Of a stretch of DNA of 64,000 bases, positions 1 through 7,618 are shown piece after piece (the first letter of the stretch is position 1; every line of letters begins with the position of its first letter). Source of the DNA: Verrucomicrobiota bacterium (lineage in GTDB: Bacteria; Verrucomicrobiota; Verrucomicrobiia; JADLBR01); assembly GCA_029560585.1 (NCBI GenBank), contig JAKQKQ010000005.1, positions 1-64,000 of the forward strand. Direction: 5' to 3'. Below the pieces are notes generated by a model. It was not told where the DNA came from. It was given only the letters and a program-made list of their open reading frames with translations, and did not search any database. A program made the position numbers and the translations under genes.

Positions 1-142
1 GGGCATCTCTTTGAGATGCCGTGCATTGTCGCGCGCCGCACACCATTGGACGTCCCCTCTACCATCAGATGGGCATTGATTGTTGGATGTTCCGTGTTGG
101 GCGTTTGAGTTTTGAGACAGCCTCAGGCCGCGGGCCCTCCCG
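1..142. repeat. Copy of a dispersed intergenic repeat, cut by the window edge
   Basis: This segment is nearly identical (about three differences in 142 bases) to 18100-18241. It begins with a small hairpin (GGCATCTC...GAGATGCC) and ends with TTTTGAGACAGCCTCAGGC, a terminal motif also seen at 2659-2677. The fuller copy at 18030 shows that the left part of this one lies outside the window. No coding capacity is evident. Confidence 0.85.
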
Positions 143-441
143 GCAAACGTGTCAGAACTAAGCGAAGCACTGCGCTCGTTCCCGTGCCCGCGGGGTCGCT
201 TTGCCGGTCGGCCTTCGACTCCGCTCAGGCCGAACTGGGGGAACGGCTTCGGCCACTGCCGCCCGCGACATAGGAGGGGCGCGATGCGTGGTGCGGGCAA
301 TCGCGCCCGCAGTCACACGACGTTGTCGTGTCGCGGGTTGGCGGACAGGATTGTCCGCACCACGGTCTTGGGCACGGCATGAGGTTTCAGGTCAGAATTC
401 ACGTGCCATAGGCGGGGCACCATCGGGGTGAAGAATGGGAC
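143..441. other. Gene-free intergenic stretch
   Basis: I see no convincing gene here. Short open frames exist on both strands but lack ribosome binding sites and recognisable composition. The stretch separates two repeat elements. Confidence 0.6.
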
Positions 442-724
442 GTAGGAGCGCGCTAGCCTGCATGTTTCACGCTTCCGCGTGAAACATGCAGGCTCAAAGG
501 AAAACCGCGCTCCGAAAAACGCGATTTTGGAGGGTCTGGTGCCACCGATCCGCGAAGCACACTCCGCAAACGCGAAAAATCCCAGTCTTTGCCAGACCTT
601 TCCCAATAAATGGCCCCCATGGCGCGGTTTTCCCAGAGCCCGGAATATCACAGCCCGCAAGGCTGTGAAATATCCGGGCTAGCGCGCGATTCGCGCATGG
701 GATCGCCAGCAAGCCGGCTCCTAC
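442..724. repeat. Short palindromic repeat split by a 226-bp insertion
   Basis: The outer repeat starts GTAGGAGCGCGC and ends GGCTCCTAC. Uninterrupted relatives lie at 26279-26333 and 42878-42927. Here the left arm (442-456) and right arm (about 679-724) are separated by the element at 457-682. The sequence CTAG occurs on both sides of the insert, as expected for a target duplication. The relatives have CTTG at this place, so the target probably read CTAG or the element brought it. Confidence 0.75.
457..682. mobile_element. MITE-like 226-bp element, copy 1
   Basis: Both ends carry hairpins: 455-494 is a near-perfect 40-base palindrome, and 637-680 is a second one. The outer arms resemble each other (AGCCTGCATGTTTCAC against AGCCCGGATATTTCAC read inward), so they act as terminal inverted repeats of about 15 bases. 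The interior matches copy 2 (3428-3654) in opposite orientation, at roughly 80-85 percent by eye. There is no transposase, so it would be mobilised in trans if it moves at all. CTAG flanks both copies. Confidence 0.75.
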
Positions 725-751
725 AATCCGCGGCCTAGATTTATTTTCGAG

Positions 752-2317
752 TCAGCTAGCGCCGCTCACGTCGAGCCAGTCCACGCCGACCTTGCCCAGG
801 GCGTACCCGGTCTCGCGCAGGTAATTCCCGTAGCTCATCATCCAGTGGAATCCCTTCATCTCTTCGAGCAGGCGCCGCCAATCGCCCTTGATCTCGACGT
901 CGATCTGCGAGCGACAGATGTCGAGGAATGGGTTGCCGACGATCTTGCCCTCGAAGCCGACCCATTTGGCGCTGGCAAAATCCGGCACGATGTTTGTCAC
1001 CGTCTGGCCGAGCCGCATCTCGACCTTCGGTGCGGCCCCGTAGTCAGACTCAAAATGGGTCAGGAGCCTGGCCCGCTCGCGGCTTTGTCCATCCATGCGC
1101 CGGGGTGCGGTGCAGTGCGCGAGCGTGACCACGCCGTGGTGCGGATAGGTCGGGTCGTTTAGGAACACGGGTTTGCCCGAGATGCCTTTCAGCAGGATGC
1201 CCGATGGGATCACAACGAAATCCGATTCGCAGAAGGCCATGTATCCCTCGTCGTTGAGCAGGCTCAGCGGGAGGCAGGCGGTGGTCTGCGAGATCCCCAT
1301 GATCGTGCCCATGCAATGCAGCACCGTGATGGCGTCGGTCCCCGCCTCCTCCATGATCTGGCGGAACACGTCGGCCAGGACGAACGCGCGATCGATGTAC
1401 TCGCGTTTGGTGTCCACGTGGGTGATGCCCCGCTTGAGATAGCGGCCCGCTTCCTCGCGGCATCTCGCCACGAGGGTTGTGTCCGCGAAAGCCTTCTGCA
1501 TGCGCTCCGTCAATTGCGGGTAGGGGACATCGACGTACTGGAGTTTCCAGAGTTCCTGCGCGCGCTGTGGCGCCGTCTTGCCGCCCGTGCCCCAGCCGCC
1601 GGCCCCCCCGATGGTCACGATTTTTTTGCCGAGCGTGTTCTTGAGCCCGTGCAGCGCCCGCAGCCGCCAGACGATGTCATCGAGTTCGTCGACCACGACG
1701 TCGTCCACGCCCATCCCGGGCTGCCCGTACTCGTCCACCATCTTGCGCAGGTACCGCGGATGAACGATCTCGTACCAGACATAGGCGGGACCCGTGCGAT
1801 GGCGGCAGAAAATGATGTTCCACTTCTCGGGGGGGGTGGCCGCCCTCAGGACTGGTTCCCCGCAACCCGCCGCGTACACGATCATCCCGTCGTGCGGCTC
1901 CGCGGCGATCGCCGCCGCCTGCGCCGCATCCGTGACCGCCTTCACCGGCAGTAGCTCGAGCGCAAAATCCGCCCTCTGCCGCACGGTTTTCAACTCGGCC
2001 TCGATCCGGGCTTTCTCGGCGCCCGCATCGGCCTCCGTCTGCAGCCCGCCCCACTGCCGCCAACTCGTGCCTTCCTTGCGCTTGGGCACCGAATACAGCA
2101 GCACCGGCTGCATGCGCAGCGGCCGATCCTCGCGTTTCGGCATCGCGGTGCCCGCCGCCGCGGGTGGCCGCGGCGCCATCGCCGTCAGCACCGCACCGCC
2201 CAGCGCCGCTATCCCGGCCTCCGCCAGAAAATCGCGCCGCAAAAGCCCCGCCCCATGCCCGCCGCCACAGCAACCACAGCCCGAATGATGACCAGGAGAA
2301 TTGCTAATTTTTCCCAT
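752..2317 (-). CDS. Tat-exported L-fucose/L-arabinose isomerase-like protein
   Basis: The 521-residue protein resembles the L-fucose isomerase C-terminal fold family (ketol isomerases). Recognisable blocks are HCMGTIMG (about residue 333), CESDFVVIPSG (about 360) and the histidine-containing VVTLAHCT (about 395). The N-terminus has an odd Cys/Gly-rich stretch (GCGCCGGG, residues 13-20), then a twin-arginine motif RRDFL at 27-31 and a hydrophobic segment, so Tat export is likely. Classical fucose isomerases are cytoplasmic, so an exported paralogue probably acts on another sugar or has a different role. The start has no clear Shine-Dalgarno; the signal peptide supports it. The substrate is unknown. 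Confidence 0.72.
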   Translation of the reverse strand: MGKISNSPGHHSGCGCCGGGHGAGLLRRDFLAEAGIAALGGAVLTAMAPRPPAAAGTAMPKREDRPLRMQPVLLYSVPKRKEGTSWRQWGGLQTEADAGAEKARIEAELKTVRQRADFALELLPVKAVTDAAQAAAIAAEPHDGMIVYAAGCGEPVLRAATPPEKWNIIFCRHRTGPAYVWYEIVHPRYLRKMVDEYGQPGMGVDDVVVDELDDIVWRLRALHGLKNTLGKKIVTIGGAGGWGTGGKTAPQRAQELWKLQYVDVPYPQLTERMQKAFADTTLVARCREEAGRYLKRGITHVDTKREYIDRAFVLADVFRQIMEEAGTDAITVLHCMGTIMGISQTTACLPLSLLNDEGYMAFCESDFVVIPSGILLKGISGKPVFLNDPTYPHHGVVTLAHCTAPRRMDGQSRERARLLTHFESDYGAAPKVEMRLGQTVTNIVPDFASAKWVGFEGKIVGNPFLDICRSQIDVEIKGDWRRLLEEMKGFHWMMSYGNYLRETGYALGKVGVDWLDVSGAS

Positions 2318-2547
2318 GGCCAGATGTTGAGTCCCGCTAATCGGTGCGTCAATAGATCATGCAATCCGCTGCCTCGCGGGCCGGATTGGACCAGGAACTG
2401 CGTATCCGGTGGGATGCGGACGCCGGGGCTAGCCTGTTTCAAAACGCCAGACGATCACCTCCACGCTGGCGTCTCAGTATCAGTTGGGAGGGACGCCGGC
2501 CCCGGCGTCCGCGATTCACCAGCCGCGCAAAGCCCGGGCCAACCCGG
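2318..2547. other. Intergenic region upstream of the isomerase-like gene
   Basis: No gene is supported here. The region should contain the promoter of the leftward isomerase-like gene, but I cannot point to convincing -35/-10 boxes. Confidence 0.5.
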
Positions 2548-2688
2548 CCCGCGAGGCGAGATCGTCTCAAAACTTCGTCGGGATGCGGCGGATGGCGTCT
2601 CGCAGAGACGCCCTACAAATTTGTAGGCCGCCTGTGTCAGGCGGCGCATTCTCAAGGGTTTTGAGACAGCCTCAGGCCTCGGGCCCGC
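2548..2688. repeat. Triple-hairpin intergenic repeat bounded by inverted GTCTCAAAAC
   Basis: The left end reads GCGAGGCGAG...GTCTCAAAAC and the right end is its approximate inverse (GTTTTGAGAC...CCTCGGGC). Inside are three consecutive hairpins: GCGTCTCGCAGAGACGC, CCTACAAATTTGTAGG and GCCGCCTGTGTCAGGCGGC. The same three hairpins occur in reversed order at 18071-18119 and in the same order at 33233-33285. Confidence 0.8.
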
Positions 2689-2746
2689 GTCCCTGCCCAG
2701 ATTAGACCGAGGTGCCTTGCGTGTTTGGATTATCGGGAACACGGCG

Positions 2747-3382
2747 CTAGTCGCCCTCCGCGTGGCCGGAAATCCACTCGCACCAATCGCGACTGAGTAC
2801 CACTGGCACGCCGAGTTCATGGCAGCAGCGGATGGTGTGGCCGGTGCCGCCAACCTCTGGGCTTTCCGGGTTCTCGCGAAAGATGCCGATCGTCGCGGGC
2901 GCGAGGTCAGTGGCGGGGTCGCCGACCACCTTGAGTGTGTCCCGCATGATGAGGCGGATGATGGCCGCGGGCTTTGGCGGAAGTCGGCTCCTGGACAGGC
3001 TGTATTTGCGGGCCAACGGCATGTGGTGGGGCGTGGCGCGCCCGGTGATCTCCGCCAGTTTCCGGAGCGCGTTGTCCGGAACGTCGCTGATTGCTGTCGA
3101 GAACGCCCCCGGCGGCATGGACGATCCGCGGTGTTCTGGGTAGGGCAGCACGATCTCCAGCTTTCCGGCGCTGACCGAAGCCACGCCATCGGCAAATGCC
3201 TGGTCGGAACCGGGCGCGTTGCCGCTCCTGAATAACGCGTGTGGCACGCGCAGCGCCAGCATTCGCCCCAATTCAACTAATTTGGGTGTCTCCGCGGCAG
3301 GCAATGCCCTCGTGCCCTCTAGCAGGATCACGGGCTGGCGGCTTTTTGCGGTGTGCGCCAAGAATTCCTCGAATCTCATCAT
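2747..3382 (-). CDS. SLOG-superfamily nucleotide-binding protein, hypothetical
   Basis: The 211-residue product starts near MMRFEEFLAH. Residues 15-70 (VILLEGTRALP, an LGRMLA helix, then FRSGNAPGSDQAFADG) match the Rossmann-like SLOG pattern of DprA/YpsA-type proteins, which bind nucleotides or their derivatives. The C-terminal part ends in a TGHTIRCC motif followed by an ILS-type strand, consistent with predicted nucleotide-handling proteins of this group. The frame stays open upstream through the repeat at 3428-3654, so a longer start at 3628 is formally possible, but that part is repeat sequence. I chose the ATG pair at 3377-3382. The function is not known. Confidence 0.65.
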   Translation of the reverse strand: MMRFEEFLAHTAKSRQPVILLEGTRALPAAETPKLVELGRMLALRVPHALFRSGNAPGSDQAFADGVASVSAGKLEIVLPYPEHRGSSMPPGAFSTAISDVPDNALRKLAEITGRATPHHMPLARKYSLSRSRLPPKPAAIIRLIMRDTLKVVGDPATDLAPATIGIFRENPESPEVGGTGHTIRCCHELGVPVVLSRDWCEWISGHAEGD

Positions 3383-3427
3383 CCTAACCTGACGCCGGGG
3401 GTCAGACAAATGCGGTCTTACCCCTAG

Positions 3428-3654
3428 CCCGGATATTTCACAGCCTTGCGGGCTGTGAAATATCCGGGCTAGGGGAAAACCGCGCCATGAAAGCCATTTG
3501 TTGGGAAAGGCCAGGCACAGACTTGGATTCTGCACGGTTGCAGAGTGTGTTTCGCGGACCGGTGGCCCCAGACCCTTCAAAGTCGCGTTCTTCGGAGCGC
3601 GGTTTTCCTTTGAGCCTGCATGTTTCACGCGGAAGCGTGAAATATGCAGGCTAG
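3428..3654. mobile_element. MITE-like element, copy 2 (inverted relative to copy 1)
   Basis: It has the same architecture as 457-682 but in the opposite orientation. A hairpin lies at 3426-3470 at one end and another at 3613-3652 at the other, with CTAG at 3424-3427 and 3651-3654. The two copies flank the isomerase-like and SLOG genes as a 2.7 kb inverted pair. Confidence 0.75.
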
Positions 3655-3674
3655 GCTGAGGCAGTCCTCGGGCC

Positions 3675-4994
3675 TCAGCCCCTTTTCATCAGGGCCTCCA
3701 CGTCTGCCTTGCCATTCGAGCCGATGGGCCCGAGGTCGAACTTCTCGACCAGGAGCTTGAGGACATTCGGGCTGACGAAGGCCGGGAGGGCGGGGCCGAG
3801 GCGGATGCCCTTGACGCCGAGCGAGAGCAGGGTCAGCAGGACGGCCACGGCCTTCTGCTCGAACCAGGAGATAACCAGCGTCAGCGGGAGATCGTTGACG
3901 CCGCACTTGAACGCATTGGCCAGGGCGAGCGCGACCTGGATCGCGCCATAGGCGTCGTTGCACTGCCCCATGTCCAGCAAGCGCGGCACCCGGGATCCGT
4001 TCAGCGCGATGGTGCCGTAGTCGTAATTGCGGATGCGGAATTTGCCACACCCGAGCGTCAGGATGATCGTGTCCTTCGGGGTGTTGGCGGCGAAGTCGGC
4101 GAAGTAGTTGCGGCCGGGTTCGGCACCGTCGCAGCCGCCGATCACAAAGAATCGGCGGATCTTGCCGGCCTTGACGGCCTCGACGATCTCGCCGGCGAGC
4201 CCCAGCACCGCCGTGTGGTGGAAGCCGATGGTAGATTTCTTCATCGGGGTCACCTTCAGCGGGCCGATCTCCTTCGCGCGGCGAATGACCGACGAGAAAT
4301 CGTTGGTCTTGAGGCGCGTCGCGCCCGGCACCGCGGTGACCCGCGTGGTGTAGAACCGATCCAGGTAGGTGTTCTCGGCCCGCGGGATCAGGACGCAGTT
4401 GGTGGTGGCGAGGATAGGTCCGCCGAACCGCTGGAACTCGTCGCGCTGCTTCTGCCACGCGTCGCCGTAGTGCCCTTTGAGGTGCGGGTGCTTGCGCAAT
4501 TCGGGATACTGGTGCGCGGGCAGCATCTCGCCATGCGTGTACACATTGACTCCCTGGCCGGCGCTCTGCTCGAGGAGGTCTTTCAGGTCCACCATGTCGT
4601 GACCGGTCACGAGGATCCCGGGCCCCTCCTGGATGCCCTCGGTCACCTCGACGGGCCCCGGTTTGCCCATGACCTCGACGTGGCCGTCGTTGAGCATCTG
4701 CATGACGCGCAGGTTCATCCTCCCACACTCCATGACCAGATCCAGCAGGCTCTCCATGTCAAAATTGACGTTGGTGACCGTCGCGAAGAGCGCCTCTTCT
4801 TCAAAGGCGTCCACCTGCTCGTCCACCTTGCCCAGCCGGCGGGCGTGGTGCTTGTAGGCCGCCATGCCCTTGAGTCCGTAGAGCAATATCTTTTGAAGGG
4901 ATTCCATGTCCGGGTCCTTGCCGCACACGCCCACGTCGGTGCAGCAAGTGCCCCGGTAAGTCTGCTCGCACTGATCACAATACATCGCGCCCAT
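3675..4994 (-). CDS. hcp: Hydroxylamine reductase / hybrid-cluster protein, short form
   Basis: Hybrid-cluster proteins reduce NO or hydroxylamine and protect against nitrosative stress. The N-terminus MYCDQCEQTYRGTCC followed by GVCGKDPDM carries the cysteine set for the proximal Fe-S cluster. Later blocks GCDGAEPGRNYF, LTLGCGKFR, DMGQCNDAYGA and LVISWFEQKA fit the hybrid 4Fe-2S-2O cluster domain. At 439 residues it lacks roughly 110 residues compared with the usual 540-550, as in class III proteins without the extra helical bundle. The start at 4994 is placed by the AGGAG just upstream; a GTG at 4997 is the alternative. It stands alone, with no reductase partner nearby. Confidence 0.92.
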   Translation of the reverse strand: MGAMYCDQCEQTYRGTCCTDVGVCGKDPDMESLQKILLYGLKGMAAYKHHARRLGKVDEQVDAFEEEALFATVTNVNFDMESLLDLVMECGRMNLRVMQMLNDGHVEVMGKPGPVEVTEGIQEGPGILVTGHDMVDLKDLLEQSAGQGVNVYTHGEMLPAHQYPELRKHPHLKGHYGDAWQKQRDEFQRFGGPILATTNCVLIPRAENTYLDRFYTTRVTAVPGATRLKTNDFSSVIRRAKEIGPLKVTPMKKSTIGFHHTAVLGLAGEIVEAVKAGKIRRFFVIGGCDGAEPGRNYFADFAANTPKDTIILTLGCGKFRIRNYDYGTIALNGSRVPRLLDMGQCNDAYGAIQVALALANAFKCGVNDLPLTLVISWFEQKAVAVLLTLLSLGVKGIRLGPALPAFVSPNVLKLLVEKFDLGPIGSNGKADVEALMKRG

Positions 4995-5188
4995 CACTTC
5001 TCCTACTGTTCATTGTTGAGATTACGGCGAAACTCTAATCCTGTGCCCAAGGCGGCGCATTGATCCAGATCAATGTTCGGCGCGAAATCCCAAATTGCGG
5101 ATGCGCCCCGTTCTAGCGAGGCGGCCATGGCGAGTCTTGCGCCCTCGGAAAATTCGGGCAACCTAATCAATGTCAACCTGGAGGATCC

Positions 5189-6094
5189 ATGAACAGCTTC
5201 TCGCGACGCAACTTTCTCACTACCCTCGCGGGTGCCGCCGGCGCAGCTCCCTGGCTCCTGAATGCTGCGTCCCAGGACGATATCCCGCCGCCGCCGCAGG
5301 TCACCCTTGGCAAGACCGGCATCACCTGCTCCCGGCTCGCCCAGGGCACGGGCATGAAGGGTGGCAATCGGCAGTCCAACCACACCCGGATGGGCTTCGA
5401 GGCCCTCGTCAACCTCTTCCGCCACGGCTACGAGCGCGGCGTCACCTTCTTTGACCTCGCCGACATGTACGGGAGTCATCCCTATTTTCGAGAGGCGCTC
5501 CGCCATATCCCGCGCGACAAGATCGCCATCCTCACCAAGCTCTGGTGGCGCTTCGACGGAAAACCCGACGAGACTCCCGACGATTATAAACGCCGCTCCT
5601 GCCAGATGGCCCTGGAGCGTTTCCTCACGGAGATCGCAACCGACCGGCTCGACTTCGTCCTGCTCCACTGTGTCACGGTCGAGAACTGGGACCAGGAATT
5701 GGCGCCCTACATGGAGACCCTGGCCAAGGCCAAGGAGAAGGGCACGGTCCGGGCTCTCGGCGTCTCTTGCCACAGCCTCATCGCCCTCAAGAAGGCCGCC
5801 GAGCACCCCTGGGTCGATGCCGTCCTCGCGCGCATCAATCCCAAGGGCGCCAAGATGGACGGCACCGTCGAAGAGGTGGTCCCGGTCCTCCGCCGGATCA
5901 AGGAAAACGGCAAGACGCTCCTTGGCATGAAGATCTATGGCGAGGGTACCCTGGCCCACATGAAGGACGAGTGCATGAAATATGCGCAGGGCCTCGGCCT
6001 CATCGATGCGATGACGGTCGGCGCGGAATCCCCGGCGGAGATCGACGAGTCCCTGCGCCTCATGGCCAAGTATCCCGCGGCACCCATTATTTGA
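5189..6094 (+). CDS. Tat-exported aldo/keto reductase
   Basis: The N-terminus MNSFSRRNFLTTLAGAAGA is a twin-arginine signal. The mature part follows the aldo/keto reductase TIM barrel: LGKTGITCSRLAQGTG, FFDLADMYGSHPYF with the catalytic Asp/Tyr, ILTKLWWR with the lysine, and LDFVLLHC with the histidine. At 301 residues it is slightly short. GGAGG at 5181-5185 supports the start. It is divergent from hcp. PVC bacteria carry many such exported reductases of unknown substrate, and the electron donor outside the cytoplasm is unclear. Confidence 0.88.
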   Translation: MNSFSRRNFLTTLAGAAGAAPWLLNAASQDDIPPPPQVTLGKTGITCSRLAQGTGMKGGNRQSNHTRMGFEALVNLFRHGYERGVTFFDLADMYGSHPYFREALRHIPRDKIAILTKLWWRFDGKPDETPDDYKRRSCQMALERFLTEIATDRLDFVLLHCVTVENWDQELAPYMETLAKAKEKGTVRALGVSCHSLIALKKAAEHPWVDAVLARINPKGAKMDGTVEEVVPVLRRIKENGKTLLGMKIYGEGTLAHMKDECMKYAQGLGLIDAMTVGAESPAEIDESLRLMAKYPAAPII

Positions 6095-6138
6095 GCCGGG
6101 GTCTCCCGCACGTCGCGCCTGGGACTCAGCCGTGCGCT

Positions 6139-7440
6139 TTAGGCTGCGGGTCCTTTGGACGCGGGCATCTTGGGTTTGATGAACAGCACCTCGGCTCGTT
6201 CGATCCATCCCGATCTCAGATCGACCCTGAACCAGCCTTCGCCGTTTTTCTCGTGGAAGCGGGTGGGGGAGCGTTTCCCGAACTCCTTGAGATCGTATTG
6301 CGCCCACGTTCTCCCCAGATCCGTGGACACGATAAAACCGGTGCCCAGGGGCGACGCGGGCGCGCAGTGGGATGCGAGGATCACGCCATCCTGGATGATC
6401 ATGTTTCCGGATTCCACCTGTGGATTGAAAAGCAGGGTGTGCTTCTCGGTGTGGGTGATGTCGGCGGGGTGGCATCGGAAGATGCCCCGGTCGTGGGGCG
6501 GGGGCCCGTTCGCGTCACTGATCCAGTAGACCATGCCATCGACGAAGGTGATGCCGCCACACTTGTACCTCGAATTCGAATTGTCCGAGACCAGGACCCG
6601 CCAGGACCACTTATCCCCTTTGGCGTCATAGGTGCCCCGCAGCCAGTGGCACTCGTGCCCGAATCCGCGATCGATGTCGCCGGTGCAGGCATAAAAGGCG
6701 TCCTCATCGGGGTTGTACGCCACCGTGTGAACATGGCGGCAGAGGACGGGATTGGCGGGGTTGCCCAGCAGGGCGCCGGTCGCGCCGCCGCCGGGCGAGC
6801 CATTGTCTCTGAAGCGAGGATTCTGTCCGAAAGAATACGCGATCTTCACGGTCCTGCCGCCGTCGGTCGAGTAGTAGATGTTGACGGGGGTCGCCCCGCC
6901 CAGGACGTTGCAGTAGTTTCCCCACACCATCATCTCGGCGCCGTGGACATCCCACGAGATGACGCCGGGGAGCGTGTGGAAATACCAGCCGGGGTTATCC
7001 GCGTTCTGCGGCTCGTGGGGTGCGTAATCCGATCCGTCCTCGGCCTTCACCGTGATCTGCCGATAGGTCTTGAGGCGGTCTGTGCTGAGATACAGCTTCG
7101 GGCCCGTCGCAAAGAGGATGTTCCCGTTGTTCAGGATGTGGCTGAACGTGATCCGTTGCGTCTCGGGGAAAGCGATGCTGTGCGGCCAGGTGTGGCCGTT
7201 GTCCTCGGAGAGGAACAGCGTCCCGTCCGCGTAGGCGAATGCCCTGTCCCCGCGCTGCGAGTCGATGTATCGACCCGCCGACTGCGGGCGATACCAGAAG
7301 TGATCCGTCGATGGGCAATCGGGAGGCGCAACGGTGGGGTCGGCGCCCAGGCCGATCGCGGGGGGAATCAGCACCACGCCGGCCGATGCGACCGTGGCAC
7401 CCAAGAATCGGCGACGAGTGATTCGCTGTTGCGGCGCCAT
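6139..7440 (-). CDS. Tat-exported BNR/sialidase-fold protein
   Basis: This is a 433-residue protein with a twin-arginine signal (ITRRRFLGATVASAG, residues 7-21). Repeated motifs of the S-x-D-x-G-x-T-W type (FLSEDNGHTW, YYSTDGGRTV, STDLGRTW) mark BNR/Asp-box beta-propeller blades. The fold is shared by sialidases, other glycan hydrolases and non-enzymatic propellers. I do not see the full sialidase catalytic set, so the activity is open. The start is supported by GGAGG about 10 bases upstream. It converges on the aldo/keto reductase. Confidence 0.75.
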   Translation of the reverse strand: MAPQQRITRRRFLGATVASAGVVLIPPAIGLGADPTVAPPDCPSTDHFWYRPQSAGRYIDSQRGDRAFAYADGTLFLSEDNGHTWPHSIAFPETQRITFSHILNNGNILFATGPKLYLSTDRLKTYRQITVKAEDGSDYAPHEPQNADNPGWYFHTLPGVISWDVHGAEMMVWGNYCNVLGGATPVNIYYSTDGGRTVKIAYSFGQNPRFRDNGSPGGGATGALLGNPANPVLCRHVHTVAYNPDEDAFYACTGDIDRGFGHECHWLRGTYDAKGDKWSWRVLVSDNSNSRYKCGGITFVDGMVYWISDANGPPPHDRGIFRCHPADITHTEKHTLLFNPQVESGNMIIQDGVILASHCAPASPLGTGFIVSTDLGRTWAQYDLKEFGKRSPTRFHEKNGEGWFRVDLRSGWIERAEVLFIKPKMPASKGPAA

Positions 7441-7618
7441 AGAGCCAGTCCTCCGATCATCGCCCCGGTTCCGGTGTCCACGAACATGGCCGCCGCGAGC
7501 CGGTCAACTCCATATGCGTGTGGTTACACCGTGGCCTGCAGGAACACAAGTGTGGGATCTCGCGCGCGTCGCGGCCTTGCGGAATGTTGCCTGTCCGGGG
7601 TACGTTGTGCGGCGTAAC

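Noticed and set aside
2455-3276. 273-codon minus-strand frame overlapping the SLOG gene
   Set aside because: It is another frame of the SLOG gene and runs through the triple-hairpin repeat; residues are Arg/Ser/Pro-rich without domain.
5767-7617. 616-codon plus-strand frame
   Set aside because: It is antisense to the BNR protein and overlaps the aldo/keto reductase in another frame; no domain.
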